From NCBI GenBank assembly GCA_019802505.1, contig JAFMOC010000002.1, positions 1,262,501-1,326,500 of the forward strand: a DNA stretch of 64,000 nt, in the 5' to 3' direction. The notes under the pieces are model-generated. The model was not told the origin of the DNA. It saw only the letters and a list, made by a program, of their open reading frames with translations, and made no database searches. Below are positions 48,901-58,009 of this stretch, one piece after another. The translations under genes were made by a program, and so were the position numbers. The DNA comes from Corydoras sp. C115. Taxonomy: Eukaryota > Chordata > Actinopteri > Siluriformes > Callichthyidae. How positions within the stretch are numbered: the stretch's first letter is position 1; the number at the start of each line of letters is the position of its first letter.

Positions 48901-48905
48901 AGTGA
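22619..48905 (+). CDS. RSU1: Ras suppressor protein 1 (leucine-rich repeat), complete coding region
   Basis: RSU1 is a cytosolic leucine-rich-repeat protein that binds PINCH1 in the ILK-PINCH-parvin complex at integrin adhesions and damps Ras-dependent signalling. The coding exons are 22619-22727, 24745-24795, 32063-32183, 35061-35179, 37807-37889, 41281-41395, 42308-42440 and 48803-48905. They sum to 834 nt: 277 codons plus stop, the same length as I recall for human RSU1. The start MSKSLKKIVEE matches the family N-terminus. Repeats such as LVLSHNKLT, LEVLNMFNNQI, LYLSDNDFEILP and LSLRDNDLISLP follow the LRR pattern. The tail (KKISRKPLAAKNK) is the basic C-terminus typical of the family. All introns are GT-AG. 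Introns 2 (7.3 kb) and 7 (6.4 kb) are the longest. The gene begins 1.8 kb after the CUBN stop on the same strand. Confidence 0.97.
22931..22984. repeat. (TATG)n and (TA)n microsatellite, left part
   Basis: TATG units pass into TA units directly before a SINE. The TA tract resumes at 23330. Confidence 0.9.
22985..23327 (-). mobile_element. SINE copy inside a (TA)n tract, RSU1 intron 1
   Basis: This is a full-length minus copy from TTCATTCATTATCTCCCGC to CCACCGTGC. It has a short T-run insertion near the tail. It splits a TA-rich microsatellite. Confidence 0.9.
23330..23412. repeat. (TA)n then (CA)n microsatellite, right part
   Basis: About 32 TA units are followed by about 9 CA units, next to the SINE on its left. 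Confidence 0.92.
23540..24490 (-). pseudogene. Decayed Tc1-like transposase
   Basis: The minus strand keeps typical Tc1 transposase segments. The N-terminal part near 24354-24157 reads KRPTATLKEMQEFLAHTGS. The catalytic-domain part near 24008-23715 reads VDGILNSSKYQSKVAPNLQ, DNDPKQSSKSTKEWF and SPDLNPIE. The DNDPK aspartate and the NPIE glutamate of the DDE triad are recognisable. A T43 run at 24051-24093 replaces the part between these blocks, and frames are broken. It lies in RSU1 intron 1 and cannot be active. Confidence 0.85.
24051..24093. repeat. T43 homopolymer
   Basis: This is a run of 43 T within the Tc1 remnant, longer than the other homopolymers here. Its length may be an assembly estimate. 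Confidence 0.9.
24745..24795 (+). CDS. RSU1: RSU1 coding exon 2
   Basis: This 51-nt exon is flanked by TTTCTAG and GTAAGT. It encodes FTLSNITQLVLSHNKLT, the first leucine-rich repeat. It is phase 1 at both ends, so skipping it would keep frame and remove one short repeat. Confidence 0.95.
25498..25535 (-). repeat. Fragment of a ubiquitous fish interspersed repeat
   Basis: GGATAAATGCATCTGCTAAA, then TGCCTAAATATAAATGTA, is a familiar end piece of a repeat found across teleosts. A piece in the other orientation occurs at 55268-55322. Confidence 0.4.
25800..26020 (+). repeat. Degenerate tRNA-headed SINE-like repeat
   Basis: CGGTTCGATTACCGG near 25842 looks like a pol III B box. The following GTTGCTCCCTGGGCACCG, then GGCTGTCCACCGCTTCGAGT, and a CACTGCACGGATGGATTAAA end match a second fish repeat type, different from the main SINE. 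The boundaries are uncertain. Confidence 0.5.
26394..26560 (-). mobile_element. SINE fragment, tail half
   Basis: This minus copy holds the tail (CCATCCATCCATTATCTTCC) and the core up to ATCGCTGGGCGCACAC, then a short jump to GAGAACATGGAAACT. The head is missing. Confidence 0.75.
28209..28242. repeat. (TC)n microsatellite
   Basis: About 17 CT units lie in RSU1 intron 2. Confidence 0.9.
30862..30934. repeat. (TA)n microsatellite
   Basis: About 36 TA units lie in RSU1 intron 2. Confidence 0.95.
31308..31450. repeat. ACTTTATTAGATA repeat family, fragment 1
   Basis: TGGCCACTTTATTAGATATA, followed by a degenerate stretch reaching CCACCACGTCAGTGTC, belongs to a non-autonomous fish repeat also seen at about 33396, 38530, 46938 and 63563. 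Its ends are not definable here. Confidence 0.5.
32063..32183 (+). CDS. RSU1: RSU1 coding exon 3
   Basis: The exon encodes VPPNIADLKNLEVLNMFNNQ and LPTQISSLQKLKHLNLG, two leucine-rich repeats. The acceptor is TTCTGTAG and the donor is GG|GTAAAA in phase 2. It follows the 7.3-kb intron 2. Confidence 0.95.
32184..35060. other. RSU1 intron 3, no gene seen
   Basis: This 2.9-kb intron is AT-rich. It contains one repeat fragment (33396-33660) and a block of complex sequence at 34620-34880 that stands out as a possible conserved noncoding element. No exon or RNA gene was recognised. Confidence 0.5.
33396..33660. repeat. ACTTTATTAGATA repeat family, fragment 2
   Basis: CAGCACAGCACACACTAACA, then GTGTCAGTCACTGCAGTGCT, and GGTGGTTGTGTAGGGGTC are hallmarks of the internal part of this repeat. 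It is diverged and has no coding capacity. Confidence 0.55.
35061..35179 (+). CDS. RSU1: RSU1 coding exon 4
   Basis: The exon opens G|MNRLSTLPRGFGSLPALEV and continues with LDLTYNNLNESSLPGNFFYL. The acceptor is GTGTGTAG and the donor is TTA|GTAGGT, leaving phase 1. The residues match the central LRRs of RSU1 almost without change. Confidence 0.95.
35180..37806. other. RSU1 intron 4, no gene other than a transposase fossil
   Basis: This 2.6-kb intron holds a block of complex unique sequence at 35290-35540, AT-rich filler, and the Tc1-like remnant at 36630-37060 followed by a T run. No exon or RNA gene was recognised. Confidence 0.5.
36630..37060 (-). pseudogene. Second decayed Tc1-like transposase (C-terminal part)
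   Basis: The minus strand carries the C-terminal part of a Tc1-like transposase of a different family from the copy in intron 1. Segments corresponding to the NP(I)E-containing region and the following basic helix can be followed in broken frames. The copy ends in a T run (37060-37082). The flank GACAAAATTATTCAACCCCT resembles the terminal region of such elements. Confidence 0.6.
37807..37889 (+). CDS. RSU1: RSU1 coding exon 5
   Basis: The exon encodes TLRALYLSDNDFEILPPDIG and KLAKLQI. The acceptor is CGTTGCAG and the donor is ATA|GTGAGT, leaving phase 0. Confidence 0.95.
38530..38720. repeat. ACTTTATTAGATA repeat family, fragment 3
   Basis: CAGCAGTGTCACTGAGGTGG, the CAGCAGCACTGCTGCATTAA segment and ATACACCACCACTACTC match the internal part of this repeat family. 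Confidence 0.5.
39179..39590. mobile_element. Short non-autonomous hAT element (MITE)
   Basis: The ends are TAGGGGTG and CACCCCTA, with the perfect 8-bp duplication AAAAGAAT at 39171-39178 and 39591-39598. Inner inverted motifs TAGTCGA and TCGACTA occur near both ends. It is 412 bp long with no reading frame. Confidence 0.85.
40099..40444 (-). mobile_element. SINE copy with 12-bp target duplication
   Basis: This full-length minus copy is flanked by the perfect duplication TGGTGAAAAACA at 40087-40098 and 40445-40456. It lies in RSU1 intron 5. Confidence 0.92.
41281..41395 (+). CDS. RSU1: RSU1 coding exon 6
   Basis: The exon encodes LSLRDNDLISLPKEIGELTQ and LKELHIQGNRLTVLPPEL, two leucine-rich repeats. 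The acceptor is TTTTGTGTAG and the donor is CTCG|GTAAGC, leaving phase 1. Confidence 0.95.
42308..42440 (+). CDS. RSU1: RSU1 coding exon 7
   Basis: The exon encodes GNLDLTGPKQVFKAENNLWV, then TPIADQFQLGISHVFEYVRS and ETYK. This is the C-terminal cap after the last leucine-rich repeat. The acceptor is TTCCTTTAG and the donor is TA|GTAAGT, leaving phase 2. Confidence 0.95.
43770..43980 (+). mobile_element. SINE copy, degenerate and internally deleted
   Basis: In this plus copy the core CTCCCACAGTCCAAAAACAT and the GGATGGGCATATGGAAACCC segment are still clear. The centre is deleted and the head is decayed. Confidence 0.7.
46938..47000. repeat. ACTTTATTAGATA repeat family, fragment 4
   Basis: TCAGTCACTTTATTAGGTGC resembles the terminal part of the family. 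It is short and diverged. Confidence 0.4.
47628..47705 (-). mobile_element. LINE 3' end with short tandem tail
   Basis: On the minus strand the sequence reads CAATTTCCCCCCGCGGATTA, then ATAAAGTATTCTGATTATTC. This is the typical 3' terminus and short tandem tail of a fish non-LTR retrotransposon. Only the last 80 bp remain. Confidence 0.6.
48803..48905 (+). CDS. RSU1: RSU1 coding exon 8 and stop
   Basis: The exon opens YLYGRHMQANPEPPKKNSD, continues with KSKKISRKPLAAKNK, and stops at TGA 48903-48905. The lysine-rich tail is a hallmark of RSU1. The acceptor is TGTTTTACAG. Confidence 0.95.
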
Positions 48906-49210
48906 TGAGGGCTGAAGATCGTCCCATCTGAGCTAGACCTCACTGCATGTGCCTTTCTCCCACTTTCTTGTATATTTTCCAAAAATATTAATAGTAATGT
49001 TTTTTGCGTGTATCTAAATGATTTTTATTTTCTTTATGTTCTACTTGGAGTCCTTTTTCTGTAATTTTTATATATCAAGACCTTACTAACATTCACTCAC
49101 AGGTAAACATTTTGTCTGGATAATTATTAATCCATAAAATAAGCAGTTTGGAAATCACCAACAGCGAAACATTAAGCAGTAGCTGCCACCTCCCTATGTT
49201 GGAGTAGCAG

Positions 49211-50263
49211 AATAAATAAGTAAGCTAATGGTTTCACCTAAAGTGGATAAAATATGTTAAAGGAGAATTACAGCTTTTAATCTGACCCATTTTTACATCA
49301 TGTTTGAGATGCAACAGCTCACTCGGAGCATGAAATATCGTGATAGAAGATACATTATTGATTGGATTCTGTTCTTTTAGTGAATACTATTTATCCTTTT
49401 GTACAGTGTGTTCCACTCATTACTATTATTTTTTTTATGCTTTTAACAGTAATCAAAATTTGAGCTGTGTTAACCTCTTTGTGGAAGAAAAATGTGTGGA
49501 AATACGTCACCAATTTCATTGAGACAGGCCTGAATGTGTCCAAGGCAATGTATCAAGTGAGACACATTGTATGAAATGGCACGTCACAATGGCATGCCAC
49601 TACATGGACTAAAGCAGTCGCTACTACTGAGACTGAATCAAGAGATGATGGTGACTGCAGCAAGTTACAGTATTATCCAAATCTGCGTTACAGTTAATGC
49701 TGTAAATAACAGACACGTGGAACATAATTGTTTTTAAAAAAATCCATCATTTTATCTCTTGTATCTCTTAAAATTTTCTGAAGTTCCCTTTGAACTTTGC
49801 AGCTTTAATAACATGATTTTAAAACAAAAATCACACTTCTGTGAAACACAGAACTGCATTCTTTCTTTAATATATGTTCTCGTAATCACCAGTTCAGAGC
49901 CCTTGAATGTGTTCGCGTATTAATGAAATGTACATGAACACTACTAACCTGGTTGAAAAGTACTTTAATATCAAGTTATACCAGCCAATGCTATGAAAAA
50001 GAGAAACATAGTAATTGGATGAGTTTAGTAAATGTGCTTAGTAACTTTAACTTGGACTATTAAAAAAATTCTGAATTTAGGTTGATTTTCTTCATATAAT
50101 CTCTATCTTGTTTGTAAATTGCCTTGTATTTATGTTTTTTTTTTTAAAGTACAGATTTTATTGTTTTTACTTCTGCTGGGTAGTGCAGTGATTGCTTGTA
50201 CCTCACAGTATGAAGGTCCCAGGTTTGATTCTTGGTTGGAGGTTATTTAAAAAAAAATATTAC

Positions 50264-50319
<56 letters not shown>

Positions 50320-50734
50320 TTCCCCCTTTTCTGTGTGCATTCTGCCCATCTTCCTTGTACCTGTACCTTTTTTCACATTTCACTTCTACGCCAAAATGTC
50401 AAGATTTTATGACTGGATTGCATATAGATGCATTAAAATAGTTTTGCAGAGAAAGAATAAAAAAAAAAAAGACTAAACTGAACTTTAAATGTTAGACATA
50501 TTAAAGAATGTATGGTGCTATATGAAATAATTATGTAATTCATATTATTTTGAAATTCATTTTTATGCATTTAGGATGTTACAACATTTAAGTATTTTTT
50601 GTCATCTGATTATTTTACTTATTGGATTATGCTGTATATGTAAACACTTCCACAATACCTTGCATTGTCTTTTAACATTTCATATTTAGCTGGTACTGTT
50701 TTATTGTATGTTGTGTGAATTCACTTTTAATAAA
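49211..50734 (+). promoter_or_regulatory. RSU1: RSU1 candidate polyadenylation signals
   Basis: Three AATAAA hexamers follow the RSU1 stop: 49211-49216, 50456-50461 (followed by an A run) and 50729-50734. The last would give a 3' untranslated region of about 1.85 kb. An expanded (TA)n tract lies at 50267-50314 inside that interval. Which site is used cannot be told from sequence. Confidence 0.4.
50267..50314. repeat. (TA)n microsatellite
   Basis: About 24 TA units lie in the likely RSU1 3' untranslated region. Confidence 0.95.
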
Positions 50735-51113
50735 ACCTGGAATTAATCTCAACTATTATTTTGTCAAATTATGTGAATTGTTTTGAAAGGGCTTAACTGC
50801 TGTCAAATACAGGATCGTGCTGGCTCAGTTGTTTGGGAACTAAGTAAACAATTTAAGTTTATTTAAACAGTCACCTGTTTAGAGGGGCCGGTTTAATTAG
50901 CTTTTCTCAGCCCCTAAAAAATGTTTGGGTTTGAAATCAGCTTTGTCTAATATTTATATCTAAACAATATAAATAACATAGAACAGCCCATTTTATATAA
51001 GCAAAGTTTTTGCTCTGGGTTTTACATGGAATTACTGCATTACTTAACCAACATTGAGCAAAGCCCAAAATAAAGGTTCACATACTTCTGCTTCTCACAC
51101 AGATATAGAATTC

Positions 51114-51464
51114 ATTCATTCATTCATTATCTCCCGCTTTATCCTCTATTAGGGTCGCGGTGGGGTTCCCCATGCCCATCCAGGGGAGAACGTCTCGGGC
51201 GCTGGGCAGATAGACCCAGGACAGGGCGCCAATCCATCGCTGGGTACACACTCACACACTCAAGCACACTCTATATGGGGCAATTTAGAGAACTCAATTA
51301 ACTTGATCCATGTTTTTGGACTGTGGGAGGAAACCGGAGAACCCGGAGGAAACCCACGCGGACACGGGGAGAACATGGAAACTCCACCCAGATGGGGATT
51401 CGAACCGGGAATCCCTAGCGCTGAGAGGCGAACGTGCTAACCACTAAGCCACCGTGCCGCCTCC
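51114..51464 (-). mobile_element. SINE copy with 13-bp target duplication
   Basis: This full-length minus copy lies between AGATATAGAATTC at 51101-51113 and 51465-51477. It shares the variants TGGGTACACACTCACACAC and CTCAATTAACTTGATCC with its neighbour at 51576. Confidence 0.93.
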
Positions 51465-51575
51465 AGATATAGAATTCTGGATCATTTTCCTCAATAAATA
51501 AATGAAAAAGTCTAATATTGTGGTTTCATTATTTATTTAGTGTTTTTTTTTTCTTTAAAAGCTTTGGTAAAATTT

Positions 51576-51913
51576 AATTAATTCATTATCTCCCGCTTTA
51601 TCCTCTACTAGGGTCGCGGTGGGGTTCCCCATGCCCATCCAGGGGAGAACGTCTTGGGCGCTGGGCAGATACACCCAGGACAGGGCGCCAATCCATCGCT
51701 GGGTACACACTCACACACACTCTATATGGGGCAATTTAGAGAACTCAATTAACTTGATCCATGTTTTTGGACTGTGGGAGGAAACCGGAGAACCCGGAGG
51801 AAACCCACGCGGACACAGGGAGAACATGGAATCTCCACCCAGATGGGGATTCGAACCGGGAATCCCTAGTGCTGAGAGGCGAACGTGCTAACCACTAAGC
51901 CACCGTGCCGCCC
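51576..51913 (-). mobile_element. SINE copy with 12-bp target duplication
   Basis: This full-length minus copy lies between TTGGTAAAATTT at 51564-51575 and 51914-51925. It is very close in sequence to the copy at 51114 but has a different target site. Confidence 0.93.
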
Positions 51914-53039
51914 TTGGTAAAATTTGTTTAGGAAATTTTAAATGTCACAAACATTTAAACAGTATTCTGTCTGTCCTTTTCCAGTAAGGGTCCACACTTC
52001 TAGGCTTGGATCTCTGTAATGTGGTGTTTACTGATCCCCAAGTCAGCACATTTAATTTACTTATAAAAGGCACTCTCAAAAAATTCCCATCCTGCAACAC
52101 CTGAGTGAGGACAAGCCTGACCATCAGCCAATCCAACCCCGTTATGCACACTTCTTTAATGTTGGTCAGCCAGAGCATTCTGCATTTTGTGTTCTGCTAC
52201 GTTGTCTCAGCATTCTTTTATCAAGCAGCAGCACCATCTTACAGGTCACAGAGCGTAGCTTCAGCGCCTCCATCATATCCCATGCCATTTCCATCACAAA
52301 GTGAAGTCTGTGTCCACCAACACATCACATAAATGCCGTTTAGCTTGAATGGCTTGTGTTTCAGTGCTTTCTTAGCCAAGACCTGCAATTTTGTGAAACT
52401 TCTTGTTAGGTTACTGCGCTGCTGTGCTCTTCGCCCCATCTTCTTACACCACTTCCTTGAGCAGCTTCGGTGTAATTGAAAACTTCTTCTACTGCCTTTG
52501 GTGCATAGCATGCTTTTGTTGTTGATAACATTTTGTGCACAGAATTGGGTTTGCTCACTCTACTTTCCACAAATCATCAACTTGCGTTGTCATGGTGATG
52601 AGTCACACCATTTCTCCCAAAAACAAAAATTATCCAAAGTAAATTTTACTTCACCTGAGGTGAGTATCCACAGTTCTGCTGCCAACACACCAATTCTCTC
52701 TTGCTCGAGTCGGGTTGATCTCATAAAGCATGTCAATCTGAATATTGATTCCAAAACACCGCTGCAACACCGCCTTTAGTGATTCCAACTGTACATGTTC
52801 CACCACCAATGCGAGGCTGTACCAACATCTCCACAATGTGCTATTGGAGTGACCTCCTGCTTGTGCTGTTGGCTTGCCATGTTGTACCTGCTGGAAGCGT
52901 AGGGCTCAGCACACAGCTCCAGGTGGGATGTCAGTCATCCTCTTGCCTCTTTAATCTACTTTATTTCCAAGGTTTATTCTTAAACGTATTACCTGCTCCA
53001 CACAGAAACACAACATTGATCACATAAATCACAACATGA

Positions 53040-53175
53040 GACACAGTGATAGTCTAGGTCAGGTTTTTTTTTCAGCTGTCACCTTGGGTTTCGCTTTGGG
53101 GGTTTGGACTTAAAGAGTGTGATGTTTTGAGACAACGCAGTGCTGTTAAAAGTGCTATATAAATTACCTGAATAT
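53040..53175 (+). mobile_element. LINE 3' end, degenerate
   Basis: CGCTTTGGGGGTTTGGACTT and GACAACGCAGTGCTGTTAAA, then AGTGCTATATAAATTACC, match the 3' end of the LINE at 58010-59098. It is the same family with more decay. Confidence 0.6.
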
Positions 53176-53456
53176 GTGCAACCTAGAAATGTTAACACAC
53201 ATAAAACAGTAAAAATATATGAATTATATTCTTAAACACACAAATATTTAATGCACTTAAAGATTGGATAGTTCCAGTAAAAAAAAAATGTGGTTCAAAG
53301 TGGAAGATGGCTAAACTCGACTAACGTGCTTCAAACACTTGAATTTTTTTTTTTAAAGACAGAAGGTATTAAAATATGACCGCTTGATCATCACACCTCT
53401 AAAAAATGGTTGTGCCCACAGGACATTATGTCCGAGACCTGTCCAAACCAGTGAAA

Positions 53457-53458
<2 letters not shown>

Positions 53459-53490
<32 letters not shown>
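53459..53490. repeat. (TG)n microsatellite
   Basis: About 16 GT units lie in intergenic DNA. Confidence 0.92.
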
Positions 53491-53493
<3 letters not shown>

Positions 53494-53990
53494 ACACTTC
53501 TGAGACATTCTGTCACACACCTTTCTCCATTATTGCTGTCATTATTATTATCCTGTCTGTGCATCTCCTCATTCACACACTTATTTTACTGGCAGCCCGA
53601 CATCTGTCCATGGCACACTGCTGGGCACATGCCACATAAAGCATACTTCCTACCCACATACAGCATATTTTAACTTTTCAATATACTTATATAAATCAAA
53701 CATTTATATGAAACTTATTTGCCATTTTATATTACCAAACATTTTACATGTTCAGTAAATGGTCTATACTTCCAAAAAAACATCACAAATAATAGGTTTT
53801 TAGATCTTTCTGTATCACATTTACATCTCAACACATCAGTAAATACTTGCAGGTACCATCACAGACTATTATTCTAGAGGACTTCTGTGCATATGCAGAG
53901 ATTATATGCAAACTCTATAAACATTCTTTATCCTCTTAACTGAACATTCGCAGTTCACAATTAGTAGTTAACTGTTTTTTAGTTAGCTGC

Positions 53991-54364
53991 TGGGTGGCAC
54001 GGTGGTTTAGTGGTTAGCATGTTCACCGCTCAGCACTAGGGATACCCGGTTTGAATCCCAATAGGTAGAGTTTCCAGGTTCTCCCCGTGTCTGCGTGGGT
54101 TTCCTCCGGGTTCTCCGGTTTCCTCTCACAGTCCAAAAACATGGATCAAGGTCATTTGAATTCTCCAAATTTCCCCATATAGAGTATGTTTGTATGTGTG
54201 TCTGTGTGAGTGAGTGTGTGCCCAGTGATAGATTGGTGTCCTGTCCTGGGTCTATCTGCCCAGCGCCCGAAAATTTCTCCCCTGGATGGGCATGGGGAAC
54301 CCCCCCGCGACCCTAGTAGAGGATAAAGTGGAAGATATTGGATGGATGGATAGTTAGGGATAGA
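53991..54364 (+). mobile_element. SINE copy with 11-bp target duplication
   Basis: This full-length plus copy from TGGGTGGCACGGTGGTTTAG to the GGATGGATGGATAG tail is flanked by TAGTTAGCTGC at 53980-53990 and 54365-54375. Confidence 0.9.
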
Positions 54365-55267
54365 TAGTTAGCTGCCGGTTAACAACTGGCAGCTGATGCA
54401 AAGAAACTTCAATAATAGCCTATCTGCTGTCTAGCCTTAAGAGTGTGAGTAAATAACAGTTACTGCTAATCTTTTGTCCTTGATTAATTGATTTTGACTA
54501 TTTTTTGTTTAGTACACTCAGGTATGTACTAACATCATGGAAAAAAAGAAATACATCAGCATTGGAGATTCATTATCCATTAGTGATTCAGAATCATGAA
54601 CAGTAAAAGAAAAGCTTCACTAAAGTTGAGAACCCTTGTGTGAAAATGCTCTTCCATCAGCAATTTGAAGCAGTTGTAGTTTATGTAATGATTCATAAGA
54701 ACATTCTGCCAGAAACTAATTACAATAATGTTGTGGTTATACTTGCTGTACATTGTAACAAGTGTTACCTTGTTTGCACTGATCAAAACTCGGGTGTTTG
54801 GGAACTGTACCCGTACAGCACATTTTTTTAAAATATCGAATTGCAATAAAGCAGCTTTGATGCACTGATGCTTTTGATGACTATAAAAAAGAGGGAGTTC
54901 TGGGTTTATAGGTTCTACTATGATTTTATTTCAGATCTCACCACTTTCTTATAAGCTATAACTAACTGCAAATTATCCTCTTTTTGCCATGTGGCAAAAC
55001 TCAAACCTGCTTTTAGATCCCCTCAAGGACTACCTATCAATCACTATCCTTCGAACCTTCACCATTAAAGATTGACAAGACCAGAGTTTATATTGTTAAG
55101 TCTCTATTAGACGCTCAGTACTGTGCAGTAAAAACAACTAAAATACCTTCTAGATTAGTGGGTATGGTTCAGAGGAACAATTGCAGATCAATATAAGAAA
55201 TATCCTGTAGCTATTCCTCATTAACAATTTCGATAGAAACCACACAGATTGTACTGCTCTAAGACCA

Positions 55268-55400
55268 AACATTTACATTTACATTTAGTAGACGTTTTTA
55301 TCTAAAGCGACTTACAAATGAAAACACCACAAGTCAGTAGTTATGGAACTAAACTTCCAAAGGGAAGCCCACCATAAAGACGAGGGGTATCAGGACTGCA
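55268..55400 (+). repeat. Fragment of a ubiquitous fish interspersed repeat
   Basis: CATTTACATTTACATTTAGT, then AGACGTTTTTATCTAAAGCG and ACTTACAA, is a motif found widely in teleost genomes. I cannot give its class with certainty. Confidence 0.55.
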
Positions 55401-56437
55401 TTTTGGGGAATGGATACTATTACATAGATGGACAAATACAATGAGGATGTAGAAGAAATAATTTATCCAAAATCCTATTAGCTGACACTATTTTTTAATG
55501 TAATTACTTCCTTAATTAAGGTAACTTTCAGACTTATTTCTTGTAAAGTCTTGTTTGCGGTTGTGTGACATTTCTGAATTTTCATGATAATATTCATTGC
55601 CAAAAATATCCTTGCAGTGTTTCTCAGATTTTGATTATTGACTTGCTGGTTTTCTTGTATATACACACACACACCTTTTCAGTCCTCATCATTGAACCTG
55701 CACTTGATTTTTATGACTTGTGAGAGTCTGTGCTCATTACAGTTTTTGACTTCTTATTTTATTACATGATGTAACGTGAGAAATTTGGAGGGACAAATCA
55801 CTGTTTGCTCAAGTTAAACACTGAAAGTAAGAAATGTGATCAGACAATTCTCTTAGTAAAATGTCAGAAGCCCAAAGGCCTGAAACCAGTGGTTACATCT
55901 TCAGCTTTTCAACTTCTTCAACTTTTGTATTTAAATGGTTTGTTTAATTAGTGCATAAATATAGTTGAAAAGAAAGTACAATATTTCCTTCTATCAATTT
56001 GGTGTACTTTATTTTTAAAGGTTTAATTCAGCATCAAATGGACATATGTAAGTATAGTACAATTATTTAAAGTTGTTTTTGCGTATATGTGCTACATTAC
56101 TTTCCAACAATAAACTTGGGTGTAGGTATAAACTGTAAACTTATATAAACCATTTGAAACATTTATTGGTTTCAGTTGTGACAGATGAAAGTCTGGCACC
56201 AAAAATCTGTGCCAATTCATTACAGAACAGGACTTTCACACAATTGATCTTCTGCTCTGCTCAGAAGAACAGCTCTCTGCTTATCTTGCTATGTCCTGTT
56301 CTTCTGTCAGTGTCAGTAGCAAACAGGATATTGAGGTTAAAAAATGACTTGGTGGTTCCAAATCGTTTATGCATGCCACATACCCAACTCTGACACCAAT
56401 TACTCACTGACCTTTCAAAGAAATCATTTAGAGTTCC

Positions 56438-56472
<35 letters not shown>

Positions 56473-57244
56473 TCCAATCAAACGCACACAATCACACCCA
56501 CCCAAAGTCAAAGTGGTAAAGAGAGGTGTGATCTGCTCTGATGAGAAGACTTTTCTGTTTGGTTTGGTTTGAGGTCCCTGCTGTTGTTGATGTCCCACAC
56601 AGAGTACATGCCTGCCAGCTTAACCAAATCCATTGATTTTACTCAGTTGATTTATGGAGGCGAGCAAGAGCCATATTACTAGAGAATATGCTCTGTACCA
56701 TTCAAGGAGGAAAAGGTCAGGATAAACCTTAAAAGTTTCAGTTTTAGAAGAGTTTTTTTTACCAATAAGATAAAACACATCACTAATTAACACATACACC
56801 CCTGACACAGATAAATTCCCATTTATCAGAGTTAAGAATGTTGGTATTGATGATCAAAAATTTTGCATCTCACATCCATCGAATGTGATTAAAGTACAGC
56901 CATATTATCTTTTTATCTTTTTTATCTTTTATTAATGATAATAATTATCATTTATAATCTTATCCACCCTATTTAGCCCTACTTATCCCTACTTATCCAC
57001 CCTATTTATATATATATATAAGTATACAGAGTACTGACAGAAAATGTTCTGTACTAATATAGTGAAATTCAGTCTCTTACTGCACATTATAGATAATAAA
57101 TGTAAGTGATTATTTTGGTTACTGTAGCCCTAATATCAGCTACAATCATCCTACTTATTCACTATTCATCTTGCTCATCAACAAAGTGTTTCTATCTACA
57201 AGACAGCCATTCACTCATTTTTTTTTCTTACTGCACCATTTTAT

Positions 57245-57348
57245 TTTGACCACTTAATCCTCTGATGGCCATCCAGTGGAGAATGTTTTAGGCGCTGGAC
57301 AGATACATCCAGGACAGGGCGCCGATCCATTGCTGGCCATGCACTATT
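57245..57348 (-). mobile_element. SINE fragment, core only
   Basis: GATGGCCATCCAGTGGAGAA through CAGGACAGGGCGCCGATCC is the core of the main SINE. Head and tail are missing. Confidence 0.7.
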
Positions 57349-57617
57349 TTTAATGCTTGTTAAAATCAAGGTATCAAACTAGCCTGTGTGATTGAAGCAA
57401 TAATGCTACAGTCAAACTCATAAAGATTTTTCATTCTGAAGGTTAATGTAGACATTTACTAAAGCTAATTGATCATATACATCAAATCACTGTAACATTA
57501 TTGCAAAGTAATTAATTAAAAATAACAGTGACATTAGTCTTAGCTAAATAAGCTGAAATTTTCACCACTTAACAGATTTCATGTCTTCATTTCTTGTATT
57601 AGGCATTTAGGTATGTA

Positions 57618-57888
57618 ATTCATCCATCCATTATCCTCTGCTTTATCCTCTACTAGGGTCATGGGGGGTTCCCCATGGCCATCCAAGGGAGAACATTTTG
57701 GGAGCTGGGCAGATACACCAAGGACAGGGCGCCAATCTATCGCTGGGCAGTCATTCACTCACACAAACACACTCTATATGGGGTAATTTGGAGAATTCAG
57801 TTGACCTTTATCCATGTGTTTGGACTGTGAGAGGAAACCGGAGAACCCGGAGGAAACCCACACAGGAGAACATGGAAGTTCCGGGGTA
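57618..57888 (-). mobile_element. SINE copy, head truncated
   Basis: This minus copy runs from the tail TTCATCCATCCATTATCC through the core to GGAGAACATGGAAGTTCC. The tRNA-like head is absent. Confidence 0.85.
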
Positions 57889-58009
57889 TGTACTTTATTT
57901 ATTTATTTATTTTCAAATGTGAAATTCAATACTCAGTACTCAGTAGAATTATTAATTGGACTTACATACTTAAAATAAAATAATCTGTCTAGAAAACATT
58001 TAATTGTGT

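Noticed and set aside
52239..52511. A 90-codon minus-strand frame between RSU1 and C1QL3
   Set aside because: There is no recognisable domain, no splice partner and no conserved feature. It is too weak to call a gene.
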